This document shows positions 27,667-36,819 of a DNA stretch of 64,000 bases, piece by piece. This stretch comes from Sphingomonas paucimobilis NBRC 13935 (GTDB taxonomy: Bacteria; Pseudomonadota; Alphaproteobacteria; Sphingomonadales; Sphingomonadaceae). The stretch covers positions 124,001 to 188,000 of the forward strand of contig NZ_BBJS01000007.1 in assembly GCF_000739895.2 (NCBI RefSeq), given 5' to 3'. The notes beneath the pieces were generated by a model. It had not been told where the DNA came from, did not search any database, and worked only from the letters and a program-made list of their open reading frames with translations. The position numbers and the translations under genes are program-made. Each line of letters opens with the position of its first letter. Within the stretch, counting starts at the first letter, position 1.

Positions 27667-27966
27667 TTAAGACGGCAATCTTATTTCGTACAGGAAACGA
27701 GGGGGCAAGGTCATGAACGTTCGGCGTGGGATGGCGAGGGTTGCGCCATTATGTGTGTCCAGTTCGTCATGACTGCGCTCGGGCTCGCACAGATGTCCCC
27801 ACCTCTCGGTGTATCGCGAGACCTCCCAATCGCTCGCCGCGAGGACCTGGATGCGACGGGCTATGTCCGGAAGCCTGATCAGCGCGACAGGGTGACCCTG
27901 ACCCGCATCCTCCGCCGGATCGATCCGCGCCTGCCGTTTGGCCTGAACATGGGAAAGAACCGCTAG

Positions 27967-29748
27967 ATGCTTTCGAACATGAACATCCCCAAGAAACTGG
28001 GCGTATCGTTCCTGGTGATCGGCATGTCGGCGGCGGTGATGACGATCGTCTTCTTCGCCAATATCTGGGAGATTCGCAGCGCGACGGTGCGCAGCAACCA
28101 TGCGCAGGAGGTATATGCCAAGGCGCTGACGCTGGAGACCTCGATCCTGCGCGAGAACAGCCAGTTGCGCGGGTTTCTGGTGACGGCGGACAAGAGCTAT
28201 CTCAAATCCTATGACGAGGCGCGCAAGGAGTATGACACGACCAGCCGCGAGCTGATCGCGATGCTGAGCGACCCGGCGGAGCGGGCACTGGTCACCAAGT
28301 CGCGCGAAGAGGCGACGCGCTGGCGCCGCCAGTGGAGCGACCGGCTGACCGCCTGGGTGAGGGCGGGGCGGCGCGACGAGGCGCAGCAGGCGGTGCGCGA
28401 TGCGGGCAAGGCGGTGCTGACCAGCGCCATCGTGTTGCCGCTGCGCGATGTGCGCGACCAGGAAACCGCCGCGATCAAGGAGAATGCCGCGTCGCAGGAG
28501 CGCGCGATCACCACCGCGACCATCGCGCTGATACTGGGCGGCGTGATGCTGATCGGCATCGCCATCACGCTCCAGATGTTGCTCAGCCGCAGTATCGCCC
28601 GGCCGATCACCACGCTGACCCAGTTGATGGCGGACCTGGCGCGCGGGCGTAACGACATCGCCGTGCCGGGCAGCGAGCGCGGCGACGAACTGGGCGACAT
28701 GGCGCGGGCCGTGGTCGTCTTCCGCGACGCGGCCAAGGCCAAGGTCGCCGATGACCGGGAGCGCGAACAAGCCCTGCAGGCGATCGGCGCAGGCCTGCAC
28801 AGCCTGTCCGAGGCGGACTTGACGGCGCGGCTCACCGACCTGCCGCCGGCCTTTCATCAACTGGCCCGGGACTTCAACGGCGCGGTGCAGAATCTCTCCA
28901 GCCTGACCAGCGACGTGCGCGGCAGCGCGGGCGCGATCCGCTCGAACATCGAGGAAATCCGCCAGGCGACCGACCATCTGTCGGCGCGCAGCGAGCAGCA
29001 GGCGGCCAGCCTGCGCGAGACGGCGGCGGCGGTGGGCGAGATCACGCAAGGGGTGCGCGACGGCGCGGTCAATGCCGGCGAGGCCAATCGCGCGGTGACC
29101 GAGGCGCGCGACGAGGCCGAGAAGGGGGGCCAGATCGTCGCCAAGTCGATCACCGCGATGAACGGCATCGACCAGGCGAGCCGCGAGATCGTCGACATCA
29201 TCTCGGTGATCGACGGCATCGCCTTCCAGACCAACCTGCTGGCGCTCAACGCGGGCGTGGAAGCGGCGCGCGCGGGCGATGCGGGCAAGGGCTTTGCGGT
29301 CGTCGCCTCCGAAGTGCGCGCGCTGGCGCAGCGCTCGGCGGATGCGGCTTCGGACGTGAAATCGCGCATCGTATCGGCGATCGACCATGTCCGCTCGGGC
29401 GTGACGCTGGTCGACGAGACGGGCAATGCCCTGCAACGGATCATCGGCAAGGTGTCCGACGTCAGCGCGGTGGTCGATGTGATCGCCAAATCGTCGGAAC
29501 AGCAGGCGCACAGCCTGAGCCAGGTCAACATCGCCATCGGCGAGATCGACGCGGTCACCCAGCAGAACGCCGCGATGGTCGAGGAATCCACCGCCGCCGC
29601 CACCATGCTCGCCAAGGAATGCGGCACCCTCGTCGCCTCCGTCATGCGATTCCATGTCGATACGGCCGGGGGGCGGAAACAGAATCTGTCCGCCGACAAT
29701 TACCGGTCCGAGGGTTTCGCAGGTTCGCCGGCGATCCGGGCGGCTTGA
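27967..29748 (+). CDS. Methyl-accepting chemotaxis protein, CHASE3 type
   Basis: A 593-aa chemoreceptor. TM1 is at about 12-32. A helical periplasmic domain with the CHASE3 hallmark SQLRGFLVTADKSYLKSYDE lies at about 60-80. TM2 is near 188-208, then HAMP, and a cytoplasmic signalling hairpin whose tip [19 protein letters not shown] is canonical for CheA/CheW binding. There is no C-terminal CheR-docking pentapeptide. It would feed a chemotaxis or related two-component pathway; no che genes are in the window. The hairpin tip is nearly identical to that of the second chemoreceptor at 32580, suggesting duplication or gene conversion. Confidence 0.93.
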   Translation: MLSNMNIPKKLGVSFLVIGMSAAVMTIVFFANIWEIRSATVRSNHAQEVYAKALTLETSILRENSQLRGFLVTADKSYLKSYDEARKEYDTTSRELIAMLSDPAERALVTKSREEATRWRRQWSDRLTAWVRAGRRDEAQQAVRDAGKAVLTSAIVLPLRDVRDQETAAIKENAASQERAITTATIALILGGVMLIGIAITLQMLLSRSIARPITTLTQLMADLARGRNDIAVPGSERGDELGDMARAVVVFRDAAKAKVADDREREQALQAIGAGLHSLSEADLTARLTDLPPAFHQLARDFNGAVQNLSSLTSDVRGSAGAIRSNIEEIRQATDHLSARSEQQAASLRETAAAVGEITQGVRDGAVNAGEANRAVTEARDEAEKGGQIVAKSITAMNGIDQASREIVDIISVIDGIAFQTNLLALNAGVEAARAGDAGKGFAVVASEVRALAQRSADAASDVKSRIVSAIDHVRSGVTLVDETGNALQRIIGKVSDVSAVVDVIAKSSEQQAHSLSQVNIAIGEIDAVTQQNAAMVEESTAAATMLAKECGTLVASVMRFHVDTAGGRKQNLSADNYRSEGFAGSPAIRAA

Positions 29749-29809
29749 TATCGATCGAAATGCATTCCGGGCCGGGATAGCGATCCATGCCGGTCAGGCG
29801 GGCGCTTCC

Positions 29810-30409
29810 CTATCCGAGCACCGCCGTCACGATCTTCAGCAACTCGGCCTTGAACAAGGGATCTGCCACAAACCCTTCCGCGACGGCGTCGTGAACGGCA
29901 CCTGTTACCGAAGACGCCAGGACCCTGTCGAGCGGATCGAAAGAAGCGCGGCCTAGCGTATTGACGGCGGTGAAGGCGCAATACGCGCTGCGATACAAGG
30001 TTTCGAAGGCGGCATTGTCCGTGTGTTTTTCGGGAAGCACATGCTGCAAATCGCCAAACGCCGCGGGCAGTGACAGATGGGCGCCGATCATGCCTTCAGC
30101 GAAGACGGCCAGCCTGTCGGCTCGCGCGAGCGTCGGACGGGAGGCGGCATGGAGCGTCCCCAATATGTCATTAAGGTGGCGTTCCCGTAGGGCTTCCAAC
30201 AATACGCGCTTGTTCGGGAAATATTGATAGAGCGTTCCGATGCTGACGCCCGCCTTCTCGGCAACCAAATTGGTGTTGAAACGGTCGAGCCCGCGACTCC
30301 GCAAAATGTGAGCTGAGGCATCGATGATCGCGTCGATCGTCGCGCGAGAACGCGCCTGTTGGGGACGTTTCCGCATGTCCGCCACTGTGCACGAAATGCG
30401 AGTAGGCAT
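29810..30409 (-). CDS. TetR-family transcriptional regulator
   Basis: A 199-aa regulator. The N-terminal helix-turn-helix is RATIDAIIDASAHILRSRG followed by TNLVAEKAGVSIGTLYQYFP, the classical TetR signature. The C-terminal ligand domain is not assignable. The ATG at 30409 is preceded by AAGGT; an ATG 11 codons in is possible. It is divergent from an MDR dehydrogenase with 75 bases between the starts, so it very likely represses that gene and itself. An AGGTACCT palindrome at 30411-30418 sits directly upstream of its own start and is a possible part of the operator. Confidence 0.9.
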   Translation of the reverse strand: MPTRISCTVADMRKRPQQARSRATIDAIIDASAHILRSRGLDRFNTNLVAEKAGVSIGTLYQYFPNKRVLLEALRERHLNDILGTLHAASRPTLARADRLAVFAEGMIGAHLSLPAAFGDLQHVLPEKHTDNAAFETLYRSAYCAFTAVNTLGRASFDPLDRVLASSVTGAVHDAVAEGFVADPLFKAELLKIVTAVLG

Positions 30410-30484
30410 GAGGTACCTTCGGAATTAGATATCGACGCGCCGCGAACGGCGGCTTCCCGGCCTGACTAGACAAAGGGTTCGTCG

Positions 30485-31522
30485 ATGCATGATCCGCATA
30501 TCGTTAGCCGAGAAGTGCATCTGAAAGAAAGGCCGCTTGGCCTGCCCAAAGCTTCCGATTTGGAGATCGTCTCAGTTTCCTTGCCACGGGATGTGCATGA
30601 GCGGATTCTGATCAGGAATAGATATTTCGTAATATCCCCGTCACTTCGGCTGATGATCAGCGACGGTGCCGAGGCCATGCCCGGTATCCCGTTTCCGGTC
30701 CTCGCCCCAGGCGATACCTTGCCGGGCGAGGCGCTCGGGACGGTGCTCGCCGCTCCCGAGGCAAGTGGCTTCTCGGTCGGCGACACTGTCGTGCACATGA
30801 ACGGCTGGCGCGAGTTCGCAATGGTCTCGGCGGCGCAGTGTCGCAGGATCGAAACGTCCGATGCTCTGGGCGATATCGCCAATCTCGGCCATGGTTGGAC
30901 CGCCTATGCCGCACTGACCCGGGCAGTGCGGATACGGCCGACCGATACCGTGTTCGTTTCCAGTGCGGCGGGCGCGATCGGGTCGATGGCCGGGCAGATC
31001 GCCCGCTTGCTCGGCGCGCGCCGCGTGATCGGCAGCACGAGTTCACAGCGCAAGGCCGACTGGCTGGTCGGAACGCTGGGCTATGACGCGGCGATCCGTC
31101 GCGGGGAGGGCGGGGCGATCGTCGATCAGTTGCGCGAGGCGGCACCCGATGGCGTGGACGTGGTTCTCGACATGGTCGGGGGCGAGCAACTTGCCGCGGC
31201 GGTGACCGTGGCGAATGAGGGCGCCCGGTTCGTGTTGATCGGCGGTCTTTCGGGACAGCTTGCCGCTAGTGGAACGGGGCGGGCCTCGCCGGTCACGCTC
31301 GACTCCACCCAGATCGTGCTCAAGCGGATCAGCCTGAAGGGCTATAGTGCCGATGACGATCCGGATGCGCGCGAGGAATGGCCGGCAAGGCTGGCGGCGT
31401 GGCTGAAAACGGGGGACATCCATATCGCCCATACGCTGATCGAAGGACTGGATCAGGCGCCCGCAGCCCTCGAGGCGGCCGCCGCGGGTGAGCATATGGG
31501 CTCCGTCATCGTCCGGCTTTGA
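30485..31522 (+). CDS. MDR-family NADP-dependent oxidoreductase (CurA/leukotriene-dehydrogenase-like)
   Basis: A 345-aa zinc-free medium-chain dehydrogenase. The N-terminal GroES-like part begins with the CurA/prostaglandin-reductase pattern (LKERPLGLPKASD; LIRNRYFVISPSLRLMI). A Rossmann motif follows: VFVSSAAGAIGSMAGQIARLLGA. Then comes DVVLDMVGGEQL. No zinc-ligand cysteine cluster is visible. Relatives reduce alpha,beta-unsaturated carbonyls with NADPH, a detoxification role. The TetR gene next to it, divergently transcribed, would be the sensor of such electrophiles. Confidence 0.88.
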   Translation: MHDPHIVSREVHLKERPLGLPKASDLEIVSVSLPRDVHERILIRNRYFVISPSLRLMISDGAEAMPGIPFPVLAPGDTLPGEALGTVLAAPEASGFSVGDTVVHMNGWREFAMVSAAQCRRIETSDALGDIANLGHGWTAYAALTRAVRIRPTDTVFVSSAAGAIGSMAGQIARLLGARRVIGSTSSQRKADWLVGTLGYDAAIRRGEGGAIVDQLREAAPDGVDVVLDMVGGEQLAAAVTVANEGARFVLIGGLSGQLAASGTGRASPVTLDSTQIVLKRISLKGYSADDDPDAREEWPARLAAWLKTGDIHIAHTLIEGLDQAPAALEAAAAGEHMGSVIVRL

Positions 31523-31831
31523 TCTCGACGATGCGGGCTTTGAAATCGGCCGCGATCGCTATGCGGCGATGGCGGTATTTCACGGAAGGTTGGACGTCGC
31601 GGGCTCAGTTACACCAGCCGACATGCGATGAAGGTCAAGACGCGACGTCCAGACCACACGGCGCGAACCGGCTGACGCCCGGCCGCCGATCGGCTTCGAG
31701 AACGCAGGGGTAGGGGAAATTTCGGTGCTGTAGGTCATTGATCTACACCCCCCGCGCCGTGCTGCCACCAAGCCTTGCCCAATCTCCTGTCCGACGTGGC
31801 GGAGACCATCGAACCACAATAGCTTGACCAG
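31523..31831. other. Gene-free stretch behind MDR dehydrogenase
   Basis: About 310 bases with short open frames only. Nothing recognisable on either strand. It is probably scar sequence connected with the insertion-sequence remnant that follows. Confidence 0.35.
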
Positions 31832-32026
31832 ATGTCCTGCCGGCCACGCTTCCATGCTATCGACGGCGTTAGCACCATCGAGCAGGCGTTGCGGCGTGCC
31901 GGCAAGGGGTATGTGCGCGGCGTGAAAGGCGACCATCGCGTCGGCTCGTGGGGCGATAAGCCGGTTGTGGCCGTCAGGCCGCCGCAATGCGCGCGCAGTC
32001 GATCAAAAACACAACTGTAATGCTAG
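31832..32026 (+). mobile_element. IS701-family transposase remnant, internally deleted
   Basis: The plus frame encodes STIEQALRRAGKGYVRGV then KGDHRVGSWGDKPVVAV, characteristic of the catalytic part of IS701-type DDE transposases. It passes directly into RSRSKTQL and a stop, the transposase C-terminus. The intervening 150 or more residues are missing. The terminal ACACAACTGTAATGCTA matches the remnant at 14670-14690, showing two related, non-identical copies. Neither can be active. Confidence 0.6.
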
Positions 32027-32579
32027 GCCGTATCTGCTTGGTAGCTTGAAGCGCTGCGGCTCGATCGCCGACCGCCTCGGGCCGTCCGACCTCAGCCTTT
32101 CGTTGCTCCCGCCCAGGGTCGTCGTTCCAGCGTAGAGCTGGAAACGACGGTTTCGTCCCGATCCCAGCTGTTCCATGCGCCTGCACGGGCTGGCCGAGGG
32201 GCGCTATTCGCCTGAACGAACGGCGGGTTTTGGGGATCGTCTCAACGGCGTTGAGGGGCCACAAATGGGTCAAAGACACATCACAATTGTATCAAGAGAT
32301 ATTTGTCTATCGCAAAGGCAGGCATCATCTTAACCCCCGCTTGGACTGCAACCATCTACATTATTCCCGCGTCCGGCAGGAGCTATCGCAATGAAGTCTC
32401 GAATATATTCAAATCAAATAATGGTGTAAATGGCGTAGATTGATCCAAAGCAATCTAACAAAATCTCTCAGATCGATCCGCTTATCATGACGTTCGAGCG
32501 AGGTTAAAAAGCCTTGGCGTTCATAGTAACGCTTATTTACCGACTCCCGGCGTAGAACGCTTTCTCGAGGGAGGGAGCG
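32027..32579. other. Gene-free region upstream of second chemoreceptor, with a hairpin at 32120-32149
   Basis: There is no convincing gene. CGTCGTTCCAGC (32120-32131) pairs with GCTGGAAACGACG (32137-32149) with one bulged base, forming a stable hairpin that looks like an interspersed-repeat unit. From about 32275 on the sequence becomes AT-rich and probably carries the chemoreceptor promoter. Confidence 0.45.
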
Positions 32580-34808
32580 GTGCAGACAAAGACATTGAAA
32601 TCGCTGGCGACGATGCTGAGCATGCGTGGCATGCTGACGGTGGCGTGTTTCGTCGCGCTGGGTTCGGCGGTGACGGGCGTGATGCTGGAGCAATCGGCCA
32701 AGACGCGGGCGCAGGAGACGGGGGGCATCGTCGCCGATCAGGTGACGGCCGAAATCCGCACCCAGTTCGAACGCCCCATCGGCATCGCCGGTGGGCTGAA
32801 GGCAGCGATCGCGGCGGCCAGGGCGCAGGGCATTGCCAGCCGGGAGGCGCATAACGGCATCCTGAAATCCACGCTGATGACCAACCCCGAACTGATCGGC
32901 ACCTGGATCGGGTGGGAGCCCAATGCCTTTGACGGTCGAGACGCCAGTTTTGCCGGTACGCCCGGCTATGATCGTACCGGTCGCTTCCTGCCCTATTGGC
33001 ATCATGCGGGCGATGACGCGGCGGTCGAGCCGCTGACCGGCTATGAGAAGCCGGGCAAGGGCGACTGGTATCTGGTCCCGCGCCAGACCGGACGGCCCCT
33101 GATGTGGGGGCCGAGCCTGTATGAGGTGGCGGGCAAGAAGACGCTGATGGCCTCGGTCGTGCTGCCCTATCAGGAACAGGGACGCACGGTCGCGGTGCTG
33201 GGCGTCGATCTGGGGCTGGGCGACCTCTCCAATCGGATCGGCGCGATTCATTTGCCCTATGACGGCAATGTCGAGGTTTTGTCGGAAAAGGATCTCTACG
33301 CTTACACCAGCGACAAGGCGGCGCTGGGCAAGCCGGGGCCGCATTTCACGCCGGGCTATTCGGTGGTCGACGACCCGGCGATGGGGAAGGTCATCCAGAT
33401 CATACGCCCGATCCGTTTCGACGGGTTCGACCGCGGCTGGATCGTGCGCGTGCGTTTGCCGATGAGCGCGGTGCTGGCCGATGCGCGCCAGGCGGAACTG
33501 GTCCTCCTGATCTCGGCACTGGTGATGGTCGCGGGACTGGCCTTCGTGCTGCGCCGCATGTCCAAGCGGCTGGTCGGCGATCCGCTGGCCGATCTGTCGG
33601 CGGAGATGGAGCATGTCGCCTCGGGCGATCTGAGCGATCCGGTGCGCGCGGACGCCAAGGCGCAGGAGATCGCCAAGATGCGGATGGCGGTCGACGTGTT
33701 TCGCCAGACGGCGCGCGAGAAGCGGGTCGCGGACCAGAATCAGGAACAGGTCGTCACCAGCCTGGCCGACGCGCTGCAGGGGCTGGCGGCGGGCGATCTG
33801 TCGACCCGGCTGACCGCGCAGTTCAGCGGCGAATATCAGCGCATCCAGAGCAATTTCAACGATGCGGTCGGTCGCCTTGCCGATGCCATGAAAAAGGTGG
33901 CGAGCAGCGCCGGCGACGTCAGCGCCGGATCGCGCGAGATCAGCGTGGCGGCAGACGATCTGTCGCGCCGCACCGAGCAACAGGCGGCCAGCCTGGAGGA
34001 GACCGCCGCAGCGATCGATGAGATCACCGTCACCATCCGCCAGACGGCCGAGGACGCCGCGCGTACCAACACCGTGGTGGGACAGGCCCGTGCCGAGGCC
34101 AAACGCTCGGGCGATGTGGTACGCCAGGCGATCCAGGCGATGGACGGCATCGAACGGTCCTCCGCCGAGATCGCCGACATCATTTCGGTGATCGACGGCA
34201 TCGCCTTCCAGACCAACCTTCTCGCGCTCAACGCCGGGGTCGAAGCGGCGCGCGCGGGCGACGCGGGCAAGGGCTTTGCCGTCGTCGCCTCCGAAGTCCG
34301 CGCGCTGGCACAACGCTCGGCGGATGCCGCCAAGGACGTCAAGCAGCGGGTGACCGCCTCCACCGCGCATGTCGAGGCCGGCGTTGGCCTGGTGTCGGAG
34401 ACGGGGCGCTCGCTCGACCTGATCATCGAACGGGTGGGTGAGATCGAGGGGCTGGTCGCCGGAATCACCTCGGCCACCCAGCAACAGGCGGGCGGACTGC
34501 AACAGGTCAATATCGCGGTGTCCGAGATGGACGGCGTGACCCAGCAGAACGCCGCCATGGTCGAGGAAACCACCGCCGAGGCGCGCAACCTGGCCGCCGA
34601 GGCCGAGGTGCTGGCCAGCGAAGTCGCCCGCTTCCGCCTGAGCGAGGACGGACCGGTCGCGGCGCTGGCCTCACGCCATGATGGCTTGCGTCGGGACGTG
34701 CCCCGCCCGGCAAGCGCCGCGCGCCCCGTCCGGCCCCCAAGCCGGCCGATCCTGGTGGCCGGCAACACGGCGCTGGCGGTGTCCAGCAACGACTGGTCGG
34801 AATTCTAA
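32580..34808 (+). CDS. Methyl-accepting chemotaxis protein with Cache sensor domain
   Basis: A 742-aa chemoreceptor starting at a GTG preceded by GAGGGAG. TM1 is near residues 18-36, a large periplasmic double-Cache-type domain covers about 40-300 ([35 protein letters not shown]), TM2 is near 305-325, then HAMP and the cytoplasmic hairpin with [19 protein letters not shown]. The C-terminal tail is basic and proline-rich ([10 protein letters not shown]) and ends SNDWSEF, which differs from the usual NWETF CheR tether but keeps an aromatic/acidic W-x-x-F pattern. Cache domains commonly bind amino or organic acids. The ligand is unknown. Confidence 0.93.
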   Translation: MQTKTLKSLATMLSMRGMLTVACFVALGSAVTGVMLEQSAKTRAQETGGIVADQVTAEIRTQFERPIGIAGGLKAAIAAARAQGIASREAHNGILKSTLMTNPELIGTWIGWEPNAFDGRDASFAGTPGYDRTGRFLPYWHHAGDDAAVEPLTGYEKPGKGDWYLVPRQTGRPLMWGPSLYEVAGKKTLMASVVLPYQEQGRTVAVLGVDLGLGDLSNRIGAIHLPYDGNVEVLSEKDLYAYTSDKAALGKPGPHFTPGYSVVDDPAMGKVIQIIRPIRFDGFDRGWIVRVRLPMSAVLADARQAELVLLISALVMVAGLAFVLRRMSKRLVGDPLADLSAEMEHVASGDLSDPVRADAKAQEIAKMRMAVDVFRQTAREKRVADQNQEQVVTSLADALQGLAAGDLSTRLTAQFSGEYQRIQSNFNDAVGRLADAMKKVASSAGDVSAGSREISVAADDLSRRTEQQAASLEETAAAIDEITVTIRQTAEDAARTNTVVGQARAEAKRSGDVVRQAIQAMDGIERSSAEIADIISVIDGIAFQTNLLALNAGVEAARAGDAGKGFAVVASEVRALAQRSADAAKDVKQRVTASTAHVEAGVGLVSETGRSLDLIIERVGEIEGLVAGITSATQQQAGGLQQVNIAVSEMDGVTQQNAAMVEETTAEARNLAAEAEVLASEVARFRLSEDGPVAALASRHDGLRRDVPRPASAARPVRPPSRPILVAGNTALAVSSNDWSEF

Positions 34809-34949
34809 CCGTTCATTGGCCGGCGGCCCCGGGGGGGCGGGAAGCTGGCCGGTCATTTCAAGCATAGCGGCATCGGTGTGCCCGATGGCGCGAATGGCGG
34901 CGCGTTGAGCCCGCACATCGCTGGCACACTCGCACCGAACAGGGGTATC

Positions 34950-36308
34950 ATGACGTTCCTATCTTTCGCTGCCCTGGCGACGACCTTGTTCGCGGCCGAT
35001 ACATCCATCCCGCCAGCCGACGGGATCACTGCGTCGGTGGAGGTTCATTCCGGCGGTCCGCCGATGACGGGAGGCTGGACGCTGTCACCGGCCGATGTCA
35101 TGCCCGACGACATGGCGTTACCGGCTTGGGTCGAGACGCCCGAGGTGGTGAGCCTGGCCGACCCGGCAAAGCCATCGCCAGCGCCCCGCCTGAAGCTGGG
35201 GATCGGGGTGCGCGGGCGGATCGACATCCGCTTCAACGACGTCAATGGCGCAGGGGACCGGGCGACCTCGACCCACGCCTCGTTCGATACGCTGATCCTC
35301 AGCGCCAATTATGACGGGCTGCGCTTCTTCGGGTCGGCCGATTACCGCTTCTACGGCGGTAATTTCATCTATGGCCGGCGCAACGGCTATCAGGGCTATC
35401 CCGGCGAGATCCAGTTCCTGTCCTATGCCTATGCCGGTGCCAAGCTGTCCCCGAACGACCGGGTGACGGTCGGCATCCAGCCGGTGCCGTTCGACGACCG
35501 CTATTGGGGGTCGTCCTGGTATAACAGCCTGGGCTTCGTCTACGGCCTGGAAGAGGTCTATAATACCGGCATCAGCTATACGCATAGCGACGACCGGGTC
35601 AGCGTGTCGGCGGGCTTCTTCCCCGTCGCCGGTCCGCCCGGCATCGGCAACAGCCGCGACAGCGCGCGCTATTCGGTCAATATCGTCCGGGGCGATCCCT
35701 ATCTGCCCTTCGCCTCGCGCAATGCCGAGCGCAACATGGCGATCGGCAAGGTCCGCTATACGCTGGCGAGCACCGCGCGCGGGCAGCTCAGCGTCACCGG
35801 ATCGGGCTGGGCCTCGCAGGTTCACAGTTTCGACACCGGCGAGAATGGGTCGCGCCATGCCTTCGCGCTCAGCCTGAAGGACGACCGTCGTCCGCTGCGC
35901 TTCAAGCTGCTCGCCGCGCATCAGGACATCGATCCGCGCAATGCCGAGCGCAACGACCTGATCGCGGTTGGCGACTATGACTTTTCCTATAATATCGCCG
36001 CGAAGGGAACGCTGACCTTCGCCGAGATGGGTTACGCGGTCGATACCGGGTCATTTCCCTTCAGCTTGGACGTCTATGCCAGCTATGCCCGCGTCCTGAA
36101 AAAGGCCGCCTTCGCCGATACGCAGCGCATCAATGTCGGCGCCTTCTGGAACGACAAGGCGAGCAAGCGTATCCGCATCTGGACGGAGATGCTGGTCGGC
36201 CGGAACGACCCCTATGTCGGTGCCGGTCAATTTACCTCGGGCGCAGCGCAAGGGGGCGATAACCGATGGAAGGCGTCTGTCCTGATGATGTTCGGCTATT
36301 ATATGTAA
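34950..36308 (+). CDS. Outer-membrane beta-barrel protein of unknown substrate
   Basis: A 452-aa protein. The ATG at 34950 with AGGGG upstream gives a short signal-like start (MTFLSFAALATTLFAA). After a proline-rich linker of about 70 residues, alternating amphipathic strands begin (LKLGIGVRGRIDIRFNDV) and run to the end (WKASVLMMFGYYM, a beta-signal-like terminus). Aromatic girdles (FFGSADYRFYGGNF, YWGSSWYN) support a 16- to 18-strand porin. No known family signature is recognised. It lies behind a chemoreceptor gene; whether it imports the same ligand is speculation. Confidence 0.75.
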   Translation: MTFLSFAALATTLFAADTSIPPADGITASVEVHSGGPPMTGGWTLSPADVMPDDMALPAWVETPEVVSLADPAKPSPAPRLKLGIGVRGRIDIRFNDVNGAGDRATSTHASFDTLILSANYDGLRFFGSADYRFYGGNFIYGRRNGYQGYPGEIQFLSYAYAGAKLSPNDRVTVGIQPVPFDDRYWGSSWYNSLGFVYGLEEVYNTGISYTHSDDRVSVSAGFFPVAGPPGIGNSRDSARYSVNIVRGDPYLPFASRNAERNMAIGKVRYTLASTARGQLSVTGSGWASQVHSFDTGENGSRHAFALSLKDDRRPLRFKLLAAHQDIDPRNAERNDLIAVGDYDFSYNIAAKGTLTFAEMGYAVDTGSFPFSLDVYASYARVLKKAAFADTQRINVGAFWNDKASKRIRIWTEMLVGRNDPYVGAGQFTSGAAQGGDNRWKASVLMMFGYYM

Positions 36309-36370
36309 CACTGGCTTTTATGTGCAGCGGCGTCCTGATGTTCCATTAGCCGAAAGCACGGCTGTCAAAG

Positions 36371-36640
36371 TCAAATATGAATTTTGCTTTGAATGACCTT
36401 TGATGGCGCCTGCCGCTTGAACGATTCCACAAAGGCATTATCGGTCGGCTTGCCGGCCCTGCTGAAGCCCAACGTCACCCGGTTGATGTACGCCCAATGG
36501 TCGAGCGCCCAGGAGATAAAATCCGGCCCGTTGTCCACGCGGATTTTGGTGGGCGAAGATCCGCGATCGAACAATAGGCGGTCGAGCACGTCGACGACCT
36601 GCTCGCCCGTGAACTTCGATTTTTTCAGGCAAAATCTCCG
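36371..36640 (-). mobile_element. IS3-family transposase OrfB fragment
   Basis: The minus frame reads VVDVLDRLLFDRG, then KIRVDNGPDFISWALDHWAY and GKPTDNAFVESF, the catalytic rve-integrase segment (second D and E of the DDE triad) of IS3-type OrfB. Only about 65 residues remain; upstream and downstream parts are absent and the frame ends in unrelated residues. It is an inactive scar between the porin and SPL-like genes. Confidence 0.75.
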
Positions 36641-36704
36641 GTTCGCTTCAGCTTCGACTTTGCCAGATTTCTCTCATTCTCAATGGAGGCATTTTCCGGG
36701 ACGG

Positions 36705-36728
36705 GGGCACGGTCCTCGGTCCGTGCCC
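36705..36728. other. GC-rich hairpin upstream of SPL-like gene
   Basis: GGGCACGG pairs perfectly with CCGTGCCC around an 8-base loop, about 90 bases before the SPL-like start. It may be the terminator of lost insertion-sequence genes or a leader structure. Confidence 0.4.
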
Positions 36729-36819
36729 TGCCGTTTAAGTCGCTTGCAAAGTTTGAAATATCTGTTCGAGAGCGGTGGCGTTTCGCGGACCATCCGGCGG
36801 CGCGGATCGTTGACCGGCG

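Noticed and set aside
31760-31860. Minus-strand GHLVKLLWFDG resembling IS66 TnpB
   Set aside because: Only about ten residues match and the flanking residues do not follow the family; probably chance.
31974-32279. 101-codon minus-strand frame with protein-like patches
   Set aside because: It spans an IS tail and a hairpin repeat and starts in AT-rich leader sequence; judged a chance frame over repeat sequence.
27667-34502. Long minus-strand open frames opposite the two chemoreceptors (to 29655, and 32409-34502)
   Set aside because: Arg/His-rich translations without domains; the plus strand carries complete chemoreceptors.
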